Shown here piece by piece: positions 27,947 through 37,725 of a DNA stretch of 64,000 nt. A model generated the notes under the pieces. That model did no database searches and was not told the DNA's origin. It saw nothing but the letters and a program-made list of their open reading frames with translations. Source of the DNA: DASUAS01 sp963756895 (GTDB lineage Bacteria > Actinomycetota > Acidimicrobiia > IMCC26256 > DASPTH01); NCBI GenBank assembly GCA_963756895.1, contig CAVWPI010000006.1, positions 186,001 to 250,000 of the forward strand. Direction: 5' to 3'. Each line of letters starts with the position of its first letter. Within the stretch, counting starts at the first letter, position 1. The position numbers and the translations under genes were made by a program.

Positions 27947-29018
27947 ATGCCAACCTCACCCGTGCGCGTGGCCGTGTGGTCCACCGGCGGCATCGGCACC
28001 ATCGCCATCGGCGCCATCCAGCGTCGACCCGACCTCGAGCTCGTCGGCGTGTGGGTGCACAGCCCCGAGAAGGAGGGGCGCGACGCGGGCGAGCTCGCCG
28101 GCATCGACCCGATCGGCGTTGCCGCGACCAACGACGTCGACGCCATCCTCGGCGCCGGCGTCGACTGCGTCGTCTACGCGGCGCAGGGTCCGGAGCAGGA
28201 CGCGGCGTCGGTGCCCGACTACGTCGAAGCTGCTGTCGGCGGGGGTCAACGTGTCGACCACGAGCTCGTGGGCGTTGCTCCACCCGTCGACCTACGAGCC
28301 CACCTGGCGGGCGCAGCTCGAGGCAGCCGCCACCGAGGGCGGCGCATCGCTCTACGCCACCGGCATCGAGCCGGGCTTCGCCGCCGACCAGCTCCCGCTC
28401 CTGCTCACCACCATGTCGAACTCGATCACGTCGATCCGGGCGTCGGAGATCGCCATGTACGACACCTACCCGGTGGAGTTCATGATGAAGGAGGTCATGG
28501 GCTTCGGGAAGCCGATCGACGACGAGAACGCGATGCTCGGCCTCCCCGGGTCGATCCTCTCGGCGTGGGCGCCCGGCATCAACCTCATCGCCGACGCGCT
28601 CGGCGCGCAGCTCGACGGCATCCGCGAGGAGTTCGACCGCGCCGCCACCCCGCGCACGCTCGAGGTCGCGTGCGGCACCCTCGAGGCGGGCACGGTCGGC
28701 GCGATCCGCACGCAGGCCATCGGCGTGGTCGACGGGCGCGATGCGATCGTGATCGAACACGTGAACCGCATGGCCGCCGACATCGCCCCCGAATGGCCGA
28801 CCGCGTCGCGGGACGGCATGTACCGCATCACGATCGAGGGCGATCCCGACATCATCTGCGAGATGGCCGCGGGCGACCCCGAGCACTCGAGCCCGGGCGC
28901 GATGGTCGCGACCGCGATGCGCGCGGTGAACGCGGTCCCCTACCTGGTGGACGCGGCGCCCGGTTTGCGCACCGCACTCGACCTGCCCATCACTGCACCG
29001 AAGTACGCGTTCTCGTGA
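27947..29018 (+). CDS. DapB-like NAD(P)H-dependent dehydrogenase, 2,4-diaminopentanoate dehydrogenase family (one frameshift)
   Basis: About 356 residues from the ATG at 27947, which follows CTGGAGG. The N-terminal Rossmann domain is RVAVWSTGGIGTIAIGAI, LVGVWVHSPEKEGRDAGELA and ILGAGVDCVVYAAQG. After a break near 28231 it continues with LLSAGVNVSTTSSW, ATGIEPGFAADQLP and a C-terminal domain ending at 29018. The family is often named amine dehydrogenase, but most actinobacterial members have no proven substrate. It overlaps the next gene by GTGA. A paralogue is at 46869-47903. Confidence 0.82.
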
Positions 29019-29836
29019 GCGAGCTGTTCTCGATCCATCCCGACGTGAAGGTCACGGCCGACGGCCACGTCACCACCGTCACCATCGACCGTCCCGACAC
29101 CAAGAACGCGTGCACCGGCGACATGTGGGTCGCCGATCGGCGAGACGTTCCGCCGCCTCGCCTACTCGGGCACGCGCGTCATCGTCCTCACCGGTGGCGG
29201 CACCGACTTCTGCGCCGGCGCCGACCTGAGCGGGAGCGGCGCCAGCTGGTTCCGGCGGTGGCAGCTAGCAGCGGACCGATGGGCAACCAGCTCGCCGGGA
29301 TGCGGGTGCTCGGTGACGCGGTCGTGGCGGTGCACGGATGCCCCGTGCCCACCATCGCACGCGTCGACGGCGTCGCGGTCGGTGCCGGCTTCGGCCTCTC
29401 GCTGGCCTGCGACCTCACGGTGTGCTCCGATCGGGCGCGGTTCTCGGCCATCTTCGCCAAGCGCGGCATCAGCCTCGACTTCGGCACCTCGTGGTTGCTC
29501 CGCCAGCGCATCGGTGTGCACCGGGCCAAGGAGCTCGCACTCACCGCGCGCATGGTGCACGGCCCCGAGGCGTTCGACCTCGGCCTGGTCAACCGCGTGG
29601 TGCCCGCCGACGAGCTCGACGCCGCCACCGCGGAGTTCGCCGACGCCATCGCCGGTGGACCGCCGCTCGCGTTGTCGATGACCAAGCGCGAGCTCGACAA
29701 CGCCGGGACGTCGTCGTTGGCACAGGCGCTCGAGACCGAAGCGCTGGCGCAGAGCGTCAACGTGGGCACCGAGGACATCCGGGAAGCGCTCACCGCGTAC
29801 GTCGAACGACGCCCGCCGGAGTTCAAGGGCCGGTGA
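29015..29836 (+). CDS. Enoyl-CoA hydratase/isomerase-family protein 4 (two compensating frameshifts)
   Basis: About 273 residues from a GTG at 29015 overlapping the previous stop. It opens with VTTVTIDRPDTKNACTGDMW. Between about 29140 and 29255 the frame shifts and returns; within that stretch the shifted frame reads RVIVLTGGGTDFCAGADLSG, the expected oxyanion motif. It continues with ARVDGVAVGAGFGLSLACDL. Both catalytic glutamate positions lack acids (G-A-G-F-G-L; F-S-A-I-F), so ordinary hydratase activity is doubtful. The C-terminal VVPADELDAATAEFADAI is normal. It overlaps the ligase start by GTGA. Confidence 0.82.
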   Translation: MSELFSIHPDVKVTADGHVTTVTIDRPDTKNACTGDMWVADRRDVPPPRLLGHARHRPHRWRHRLLRRRRPERERRQLVPAVAASSGPMGNQLAGMRVLGDAVVAVHGCPVPTIARVDGVAVGAGFGLSLACDLTVCSDRARFSAIFAKRGISLDFGTSWLLRQRIGVHRAKELALTARMVHGPEAFDLGLVNRVVPADELDAATAEFADAIAGGPPLALSMTKRELDNAGTSSLAQALETEALAQSVNVGTEDIREALTAYVERRPPEFKGR

Positions 29837-31602
29837 GCAACGACAGCGAGTGGTCGCTGACGCGCGTCTTCGACGTCGTCGGCGCGGCGATCCCCGACCG
29901 CGAGATGGTCGTGTGGGGCGACGTGCGCCGCACGTTCGGTGACGCGCTGGCCCGCGCCGACGCCCTCGCTGCACACCTGCAGGTGCAGGGCTTGGGGCTG
30001 CATCGCGAGCGCGCCGACCTGCGCGAACTGGGAGTGCGGCCAGGACCGCGTCGCGGTGCTGATGCACAACCGGCCCGAGCACATCGAGACCATCCTCGCG
30101 TGCTGGCGGGCGCGCGCCGTCCCGTGCAACGTCAATTACCAGTACACCGCAGCCGAGATCGCCGAGCTGTTCCGCATGCTCGGTACGCGTGGCGTGGTGT
30201 ACGAGCGCGGACTCGCGCCACTGCTGCGCGACGCGCTCGCCGAGCTCGGAGGCGAGTCGACGCTTCTGGTCGAGCTGGACGACGGCAGCGACGAAGCGTC
30301 GATTCCCGGCGCGGTCGACTTCGAGGCGATCGTCGCGGCCGGGGGCCACGTCGAGGACGACACGTCGCCCGACGACATCTACATCGCGTGCACCGGCGGC
30401 ACGACGGGACGCCCGAAGGCGGTGCTGTGGCGTCAGGGCGACCTGTTCGTCGCCGCCATCGGCGGGAGCGACGACGCCGACGAGGCGACGATCCGCTCCC
30501 GCGCCGAGGCCGGCGCCGGCGTGTGGTTCCCGACGTCGCCGCTGATGCACGTCGCCGCGCAGTGGACGGTGTTCCTCGCCGCGAGCATGGGCGCCACCGT
30601 CGTGCTGCACGACGACCGCAAGCGCTTCGACGCGCCGCACCATCCTCGCCACCGCGGCACGCGAGCGCGCGAACATGATGACGATCATCGGCGACGCGTA
30701 CGCGCGGCCCTTGATCGAGGAGCTCCAACGCACGCCCTACGACCTCTCGGCGCTCGCCGTGCTCGGCACCGGCGGGACGCCCACGAGCGGGGGCGCAAAG
30801 GACGCGCTGCTCGGAGCTCCTGCCGAACGTCACCATCCGCGACGGCTACGGCGCGTCGGAGATCGGGGTGATGGGCTCGGGCGACCAGAGCGGCCGCGTC
30901 GCCCAGACCCAGCGCTTCCAGGTCATCCCCTCGGCGCGCATCCTCGCCGACGACCGCACCCGCTTCCTCTCGCCGAACGAGACCGAGGTCGGGTGGATCG
31001 TGCGCACCGGGCACGTCCCACTCGGCTATCTCGACGACGAGGCCGCGACCAACGCGACGTTTCCCGTCGTCGAGGGCCAGCGGGTCGCGGTCGCTGGCGA
31101 CCGCGCGCAGTACACCGACAACGGCGAGGTCGTGCTGCTCGGCCGCGACTCTCTCGTGGTGAACACCGGTGGCGAGAAGGTGTTCGTCGAAGAGGTCGAG
31201 GACGTGTTGAAGCGCCACGATGCGGTCGTCGACGTGCTGGTCACCGGCCGTCCCGACGACCGATTCGGTCAGGAGGTCGTCGCCGTCGTCCAGCTCACCA
31301 GTCCCGACGCCGCCTCGCCCGGCGACCTGCGTGCCTGGTGCGGCGATCACCTCGCCCGGTACAAGGCGCCCCGCGCCGTCGTGTTCGTCGACGAGGTCCG
31401 CCGGCACCCGAGCGGCAAGGCCGACTACCGCTGGGCGAAGGAGCGTGCGGGCGAAGCGGTCGACGCCACGAACACCGGCCGACTCGCCCGCCGGGCAGAA
31501 TGGGCCGCATGGACGGCAACCTGCTGGTACGGGGCGGCGACCTGGTCGACGGGACCGGTGCGCCAGCACGCCGGGCCGACGTGCGCGTGCACGACGGCCT
31601 GA
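29833..31602 (+). CDS. AMP-forming acyl-CoA ligase D, FadD17/FadD19-like (three frameshifts)
   Basis: An adenylate-forming ligase from a GTG at 29833. It has NWECGQDRVAVLMHNRPEHI, which follows a frame break near 30017, the P-loop IACTGGTTGRPKAVLWRQG, then breaks near 30644 and 30816, each restored by removing one C or G (giving ELLPNVTIRDGYGASEIG). The C-terminal VVNTGGEKVFVEEVEDVLK and HPSGKADYRWAK with the lysine follow. The W-E-x-G-Q-D-x-V-A motif is typical of actinobacterial ligases for steroid side chains and long acids. The last 100 bases overlap the next gene, so the true stop may be earlier. Confidence 0.85.
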
Positions 31603-33174
31603 TCACCGAGGTCGGCTCCGACCTCGCGCCCGACGGCGAGCGCGTCGTCGACGCCACGGGCGCGTTCGTGGCGCCCGGTCTGATCGAGTCGCACACGCAC
31701 TTCGACGCCGCGGTGTGGTGGGACCCCGACTGCGACCCGATGCCCGCGCACGGTTGCACCACGTTGGTGATGGCGAACTGCGGCCTCGGGCTGGCGCCGC
31801 TGCGCGCCGCCGATCGCGACACGATCGTCGAGCTGTTCTCGTTCATCGAGGACATCCCGGCCGAGGCGTTCCGGCTCGCGGTGCCGTGGACGTGGGAGAC
31901 CTACGGCGAGTACCGCGCCGTCGCCTCCCGGCACGGCACCGCGGTCAACACCGTCGGGTTCCTCCCCCACCAGCTGCTGCGCACGTGGGTGATGGGCGAC
32001 GCGGCGTGGGAACGACCGGCGACCGTCGACCGAGCGCGAGCAGCTCTGCGCGGTGCTCGACGATGCGCTCGCAGCGGGCGCGCTCGGGCTGTCGACCTCG
32101 GTGATGGACACCGACCGCGACAACCGACCGGTGCCGAGCCGCCAGGCCGACGACGCCGAGTTCGCGGCGCTCGTCGGCGTGCTCGCCCGCCGACGGCGCC
32201 ACGCTGCAGTACGTCCCGCGCATCCGCCAGCCCGAGTTCCTCGCCGACATCGAACGCGTGGTCGCAGATGACGCGCGGCGCCGGACGTGCCGCTGCTCGT
32301 CGCCGGCTACCAGCTCGAGGAGAGCGTGGCCGACGCCCGCAAGGAGCTCGACGCGTTCCTCGCGCCCTACTGGGACGCGGGCGTGCCGCTGTGGGTGAAC
32401 TACAGCGTGCGGCCGTCGCACGTGAACATGCACTTCGAGCGCTCGATCATGTGGAGCGGCGTACCGGCGTGGCACGAGCTCGCCAACGCGCGCCCCGACG
32501 ACCAGCGCGCCTGGCTCGCCGACCCGTCGTGGCGCGAACGGGCGAGACGCGACTGGGATGCCTGCACCTACACGCTCGTACCGATCCGCGGGCCCGAGCG
32601 ACTCCTGCTCATGGGCGGCGCGCACAGCGGCGAGTCGCTCGCCGACGCCATGGCCCGCACCGGCGCGCACCCGTCGGATGCGCTCGCCGACTGGCTGCTC
32701 GCCACCGACCTCACCGGGTACATCCGCACGTCGCACCGCGCCGATCGACGACACCGCCGCGGTCGACGTCCTGCTCGCACCGTTCACGCTGTCGGGCGCC
32801 AGCGATGCCGGCGCGCACGTCCAGATGTTCAGCGGTGCCGGCGACGCCACCTACCTCCTGGCACACCTGGTGCGCGACGTCGGCACGCGTCTCGGTCGAG
32901 GAAGCGGTGCACGCGCTCACGGCCAAGCAGGCGCGCTTCTTCGGCATCCCCGACCGCGGCGTCGTGCGCCCGGGCGCGGTCGGCGACCTCGTGGTGTTCG
33001 CGCTCGACGAGCTCGAGCCCGGCGACGAGGTGCCGCGCACCGACCTGCCCGGGCGACGCGTGGCGCTACGGCCGCACCCCCGGCGGCTACCGGGCGACGA
33101 TCGTGGCCGGCGAACCGACCTGGCTCGACGGCGCCGCCACCGGCGCCCGGCCGGGCACGATGCTCGAGCGCGGC
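31500..33174 (+). CDS. N-acyl-D-amino-acid deacylase-type amidohydrolase (about six frameshifts)
   Basis: It starts at the ATG at 31500 (or 31509). The N-terminal LLVRGGDLVDGTGAPARRAD and FVAPGLIESHTHFDAAVWWDP (H-x-H metal site) identify a D-aminoacylase/dihydroorotase-type amidohydrolase of about 560 residues. Further parts in three frames are ALAAGALGLSTSVMDTDRDN, PLLVAGYQLEESVADARKEL, FTLSGASDAGAHVQMFSG (S-D-A-G-A-H) and HALTAKQARFFGIPDRGVVR. Breaks near 32030, 32190, 32270, 32740, 32890 and 33050 are mostly one-base insertions. The end is uncertain; homology reaches about 33170, where it meets the convergent P450. It probably cleaves an amide or ring C-N/C-C bond. Confidence 0.75.
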
Positions 33175-34381
33175 TCAGCCGCGGCGACGGGCGCGATCGG
33201 CAGCTCGAGGTACGCCGCGCACGGTGCTGGTGTAGAGCGGCACCGCGTGCTCGCGGTCGACCGTCCACTCCGGCCATCGCTTGAGCGTCTCCTCCACACC
33301 GATGCGACCTTCCATGCGCGCCGAGCGCGGCACCCAGGCAGAAGTGGATGCCGTAGCCCAACGTCATGTGCAGGTCGAAGTCGCGGTGGATGTCGAACGT
33401 GTCGGGGTCGGGGTAGGCGCGCTCGTCCCGTCCCGCCGCGCCGGTCACCAGCACCACCTTCGATCCGGACGGGATGGTGACGTCGTGCAGGGTCACGTCG
33501 CGCGTGGTGAAGCGGGCGTTGACGGGAGACGGCGGCTCGTACCGCAGGCTCTCCTCCACCGCGTTCGCCACCAGCGCGGGGTCGGCGGCGAGCTCGGCGC
33601 GCTGGTCGGGGTGGCGGTCGAGCAGGTCGATCGACCACCCGAGATGCCGGGCGACGGTCTCGGTGCCGGCCGAGAACAGCACGGTGACGAACTCGGTGAG
33701 CTCGGAGTCGGACAGGCGCCGCGAGGTGCCGTCGTCGTCGACGATCTCGGCCTCGAGCAGGTCGGTGAACATGTCGTCGCGCGGGTGGCGCTTGCGGTCC
33801 TCGAACTGCTCGGCGAGGTAGCGGTTGATCTCGACCAGCGCGTTGACCGACACGTCGTTCACCATCCCGACGGCACCCTCCTCGATGTGGAAGATGTCGT
33901 CGACGACCTTGCGGAGGTAGTCGCGATCGCCTTCGGGCACGCCGAGCAACATCGAGATCATCGTGGGTGGGAGGACGGCGGAGAAGTCCTGCACGTAGTC
34001 GAACTGCGCTTCCCCCACGTGCGGGTCGAGCAGCTCGGCGCAGACCTCGCGCATGCGGTCCTCGAGCGACGACACCCGCCGCGCCGTGAACGCGCGCGAC
34101 ACCAACTTCCGCAGGCGCGTGTGCTTCGGCGGGTCGGTCCAGATGATCATCCCCGTGTCGACATGCGGCTGGTCGGACATCATCTCGACCGTCGTGCCGT
34201 GCGACGAGACGTACGTCTCGTGGTCCTTGTTGGCGGCTTCGACGTCGTGGAACCGGGTGAGGGCCCAGAAGTCGTAGCGGTCGTTGTGCCAGACGGGCGT
34301 CTCGTCGCGCATCCGCTTCCAGAGCGGATACGGGTCGTTCCGCAGCTCGGGCGTGAACGGATCCCAGTACACGTCGCTCAT
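33175..34381 (-). CDS. Cytochrome P450 (one frameshift)
   Basis: About 402 residues from the ATG at 34381. Landmarks are MIIWTDPPKHTRLRKLVSRA (C-helix), the I-helix VTVLFSAGTETVAR, the K-helix EESLRYEPP and the heme motif LGYGIHFCLGAA. A frame change near 33340, just after the heme cysteine, is followed by MEGRIGVEETLKRWPEWTVD and a stop at 33175. The I-helix has A-G-T-E-T in place of the usual A-G-x-D/E-T. It is divergent from the SDR at 34491. The closest match in the window is the P450 at 42579 (same SAGTETVAR I-helix and a near-identical MIIWTDPPKHT / MIMMDPPDHT segment). Substrate unknown. Confidence 0.9.
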
Positions 34382-34490
34382 GGTTGCTCCCCCAGGACGG
34401 CTGGCCGCACTCTACCGACGGGAGCGGAGCCAGGCCAGGAGATGTGTAGAGCTTTGTCGGATACAGTCCCGCGTGACGAGGGGGACCGAA

Positions 34491-35279
34491 GTGTTCGTCG
34501 ACGGCAAGGTGGTGATGATCGTCGGGGCCGGGCCCGGCCTGGGCGCCACGCTGGCGCGACGGTGCGCGGAGGACGGCGCCGAGCTGGTGCTCGCGGCGCG
34601 CACGCCGTCGACCCTCGAACGGATCGCGGCGCAGACCCGCGACGGCGGCGCACGCGTGGTCGCGGTGCCCACCGATGTGTCCGACCGCGACCAGGTGCGC
34701 TCCCTCGTCGAGCAGGCCGTCGCCGAGTACGGGCGGATCGACGTGCTCGTGAACGCGGCGTTCCCGCCGGCACCGGGCGGTCCGGTGGTCGAGATGGACG
34801 ACGACGCCATGGACGCGTGGCGGCGCAGCATCGACGCCGGCGCCTACGGCACGCTGCTCACGTGCCGGTTCGTGGCGCCGCACATGATCGACGCAGCCTC
34901 CGGGTCGATCGTGAACGTCACGTCGATGACCAGCCGCATGGCCCACGGCGGTCGCAGTGACTACGCCGCGGGCAAGGCGGCGATGCACCGGCTCGGATGG
35001 GCCTTGGCCGACGAGCTCGGGCCACTCGGCATCCGCGTCAACGCGGTCGCGCCCGGCGCCATCCTCGGCGAGGGCGTGCGCGGGTGGATCGAGGGCAATG
35101 CGGCCAAGCGCGGCGTCACCTTCGAGGAGCAGCTCGCGGCGCAGACCGAGCACATGGCGCTGCGCCGCATCGCCACCGAGGACGAGGTCGCGAACGCCGT
35201 CCTCTTCCTCGCCTCCGATCTCGCGTCGGGCATCACCGGCGCCACCATCGACGTCAACGCCGGCCAGCTGTTCGGCTGA
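34491..35279 (+). CDS. Short-chain dehydrogenase/reductase
   Basis: 262 residues from the GTG at 34491, preceded by GAGGGGGA at good spacing; a GTG at 34473 is an alternative. The glycine motif is the variant VGAGPGLGATLARR in place of T-G-x-x-x-G-x-G. NNAG is replaced by VNAAFPP. The catalytic serine lies in NVTSMTSR, and Y-A-A-G-K is present. The C-terminal LASGITGATIDVNAGQLFG is normal. The proline in the cofactor loop and the altered N-N-A-G mark an atypical SDR subgroup common in steroid and terpene clusters. It is followed after 19 bases by an amidohydrolase. Confidence 0.88.
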   Translation: MFVDGKVVMIVGAGPGLGATLARRCAEDGAELVLAARTPSTLERIAAQTRDGGARVVAVPTDVSDRDQVRSLVEQAVAEYGRIDVLVNAAFPPAPGGPVVEMDDDAMDAWRRSIDAGAYGTLLTCRFVAPHMIDAASGSIVNVTSMTSRMAHGGRSDYAAGKAAMHRLGWALADELGPLGIRVNAVAPGAILGEGVRGWIEGNAAKRGVTFEEQLAAQTEHMALRRIATEDEVANAVLFLASDLASGITGATIDVNAGQLFG

Positions 35280-35298
35280 ACCTGGAGGTCGCAACCAC

Positions 35299-36501
35299 GT
35301 GAACGCCGAGCTTCCCAAGATCGTCAGCGTCGACGACCACGTCGTCGAACCCGCGCACCTCTGGCAGAGCTGGCTTCCCGAGAAGCACCGCGGCCTGGGC
35401 CCGCGCATCGAGCGTCGGTACAGCGTCGGTGAGCGTCCGGTCGGCGGGGGCGCGTTCGCGGAGAAGTGGGGCGACGAGGGCAAGCCGGTGGATTGCTGGA
35501 TCTACGAGGACCGCCTCGCGATGGTCCACCGGCGGATGTTCGCGGCAGTCGGCTTCCCGCGCGACGAGATGAAGCCGCTGGCCATGAGCTACGAGGAGAT
35601 GCGGCCGGGCTGCTACGAGCCGAAGGCGCGCCTCGACGACATGGACGGCAACTGGGTCGAGGCGTCGTTGTGCTTCCCCACCTTCCCGCGCTTCTGCGGG
35701 CAGACGTTCCTCGAGGGCAAGGACCACGACCTCGGCCTCGCGTGCGTGCGCGCGTACAACGACTGGATGGTCGAGGAGTGGTGCGGTGACTCCGGCGGTC
35801 GCCTGGTCCCGCTGATCATCATCCCGCTGTGGGACGCCGAGCTCGCAGCCGACGAGATCCGGCGCAACGCCGAGCGCGGCGTGCGGGCGGTGACGTTCTG
35901 CGAGATCCCGCCCAACCTCGGGCTGCCGTCGATCCACTCGGGCAAGTGGGACCCGTTCTTCCAGACGTGTGACGAGACCAGCACCGTGATCAACATGCAC
36001 GTCGGTTCGTCGTCGAAGATGCCCGCCACCGGCCCCGACGCGCCCGTGGCGGTCGCGCTCACCCTGACGTTCGGGAACGCCATGGCATCGCTCACCGACT
36101 GGCTGTTCAGCGGCAAGCTCCAGCAGTTCCCGAACCTGCGCCTCGCCTACAGCGAGGGCCAGATCGGGTGGCTGCCGTACGTGCTCGAACGGGCCGACGA
36201 CGTGTGGGACGAGCACCGCGCCTGGGCCGGCGTCCAGGACACCGTCCTCGAACCGCCGAGCACCTCCTACTACCGCCAGGTGTTCGGCTGCTTCTTCCGC
36301 GACCGGCACGGGCTCGCGTCGCTCGACGAGGTCGGCGTCGACAACATCACCTTCGAGACCGACTACCCGCACACCGACTCGACGTGGCCCGACACCTTCG
36401 CCATCGCCACCGAGATGTTCGCCGGGCTCGAAGACGACGCGGTGCGCAAGATCGTCCGCGGCAACGCCATCCGCATGCTCCAGCTGGATCTCACTCCATA
36501 G
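35299..36501 (+). CDS. Amidohydrolase family 2 protein
   Basis: A complete 400-residue amidohydrolase_2 protein from the GTG at 35299 (preceded by CTGGAGG). Metal-ligand candidates are KIVSVDDHVVEPAHLW (D-x-H), STVINMHVGSSSKMP, the LRLAYSEGQIGWLPYVLERA strand and the terminal TFETDYPHTDSTWP. The E-G-x-I-x-W-x-P-Y-x-L-E-R-A-D motif is typical of actinobacterial catabolic-cluster members. It is paralogous to the protein at 20830. Probably a C-C hydrolase or decarboxylase, reaction unproven. Co-transcribed with the SDR at 34491. No break. Confidence 0.87.
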   Translation: MNAELPKIVSVDDHVVEPAHLWQSWLPEKHRGLGPRIERRYSVGERPVGGGAFAEKWGDEGKPVDCWIYEDRLAMVHRRMFAAVGFPRDEMKPLAMSYEEMRPGCYEPKARLDDMDGNWVEASLCFPTFPRFCGQTFLEGKDHDLGLACVRAYNDWMVEEWCGDSGGRLVPLIIIPLWDAELAADEIRRNAERGVRAVTFCEIPPNLGLPSIHSGKWDPFFQTCDETSTVINMHVGSSSKMPATGPDAPVAVALTLTFGNAMASLTDWLFSGKLQQFPNLRLAYSEGQIGWLPYVLERADDVWDEHRAWAGVQDTVLEPPSTSYYRQVFGCFFRDRHGLASLDEVGVDNITFETDYPHTDSTWPDTFAIATEMFAGLEDDAVRKIVRGNAIRMLQLDLTP

Positions 36502-36504
36502 ACC

Positions 36505-36553
36505 GTTCTGGCGCCCCTCGACGGCGATATACAGCGTTCAGCGGCGCCAAAAC
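36505..36553. terminator. Hairpin between convergent amidohydrolase and thiolase-fold genes
   Basis: GTTCTGGCGCC pairs with GGCGCCAAAAC at 10 of 11 positions around a 27-base loop. It lies in the 63-base gap between two converging stops. The minus-strand copy ends in a short T-run (GTTTTGG orientation), the plus-strand copy in AAAAC. The position supports a bidirectional terminator; the long loop is unusual. Confidence 0.45.
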
Positions 36554-36564
36554 AGGGATCGGGA

Positions 36565-37713
36565 TCAGGTCGAGAGGATGGAGACGCCGGCGGTGCCGGG
36601 GGCGCCGTAGAGCTGGGTGTAGCCGACCTTCGGGTTGCCGGGCACCTGGCGGTCGCCGGCCTGGCCGCGCAATTGGCGCACGACCTCGTGGATCTGACGC
36701 AGCCCCGAGGCACCGATCGGCTCGCCGTTGGCGATGAGCCCGCCGTCGGTGTTCACCGGCAACGGGCCGTCGATCTCGGTGGCGCCGTCGGCGATCAGCG
36801 TTTCCTGGTCGCCGTCGGCGCAGAAGCCGTTCTCGGCCATGTGGATCACCTCTGCACCCGCGTCGGTGTCCTGCAGCTGGATGACGTCGACGTCTTCCGG
36901 ACCGATGCCCGCCATCTCGTACGCCTGGCGTGACGCGTCGACGGTCGGGCCGACGGTCTGCTCGATCGGCAGCCACGGGCTGTGCACCTCGAATGCGCCG
37001 AGCCGGCGCGTGCGCACGGTGGTGGCCCGCAGGTACACGGGCGTATCGGTGTAGCGGTGCGCGTGTTCGGCCTTGCAGAGGACCACCGCGGCCGCACCCT
37101 CGTCGGGGCTGCAGAACATGTACTGCGTGAGCGGGTAGTTCAGCATCGTCGACTCGAGGATCTCGTCCTCCGACAGCGGTTTGCGGCGGAACGCGTTCGG
37201 GTTGAGCGATCCGTTGCGGTAGTTCTTCGCCGCCACCTTGGCCAACGTCGACGCCGAGATGCCGTGGTCGGTCATGTACTTGTTGATCTTCATGCCGAAG
37301 AACTTGGTGGTGACGAACTGCCCGAGGTCCCCGTACCACGACGGGCAGGCGTACAGCCGCGGGTCAGCGCCGAACGCGCCCGGCGGGTGCTTGTCCATGC
37401 CCACCGCGATGCCGAGGTCGTGGTCACCGAGCCGAATCGTGTTCGCGGCCAGGGTCAACGCGCTCGCGGCCGTGGCACAGCCGTTGTACACGTCGGTGAA
37501 CGGGATGCCGGTCAGCCCCAGGAGCGCGACGACCGCGTCGGGGTTGTCGATCTCGTAGCTCCCGGCGAACGCGAATTGGATGTCGTCCCACTTCACTCCC
37601 GCATCGGCCAGCGCGTTGCGAATGGCGATCGCACCCATCTCGATGCCGGTGGTCTCGCCGAACCGGCCGAACGGGTGGAGTCCCACCCCGACGATGGCGA
37701 CGTCCATGCTCAT
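36565..37713 (-). CDS. Thiolase-fold lipid-transfer/aldolase-type protein, Ltp2-like
   Basis: A complete 382-residue thiolase-fold protein from the ATG at 37713. The nucleophile-region cysteine is in DVYNGCATAASAL (about residue 79). The histidine of the usual G-H-P is a glutamate (IANGEPIGASGLRQ). The C-terminal C-x-G-G-G is replaced by LYGAPGTAGVSI with tyrosine in the cysteine position. This is the pattern expected of SCP-x/Ltp2-type proteins that perform retro-aldol chemistry, not thiolysis. A DUF35 partner follows at once, as for the steroid side-chain aldolase Ltp2 with ChsH2. The name is a family inference. No break. Confidence 0.82.
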   Translation of the reverse strand: MSMDVAIVGVGLHPFGRFGETTGIEMGAIAIRNALADAGVKWDDIQFAFAGSYEIDNPDAVVALLGLTGIPFTDVYNGCATAASALTLAANTIRLGDHDLGIAVGMDKHPPGAFGADPRLYACPSWYGDLGQFVTTKFFGMKINKYMTDHGISASTLAKVAAKNYRNGSLNPNAFRRKPLSEDEILESTMLNYPLTQYMFCSPDEGAAAVVLCKAEHAHRYTDTPVYLRATTVRTRRLGAFEVHSPWLPIEQTVGPTVDASRQAYEMAGIGPEDVDVIQLQDTDAGAEVIHMAENGFCADGDQETLIADGATEIDGPLPVNTDGGLIANGEPIGASGLRQIHEVVRQLRGQAGDRQVPGNPKVGYTQLYGAPGTAGVSILST

Positions 37714-37725
37714 GATCTCTCTCCC

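Noticed and set aside
36565..37713. Ordinary acetyl-CoA acetyltransferase
   Set aside because: The G-H-P histidine and C-terminal cysteine needed for thiolase chemistry are replaced.
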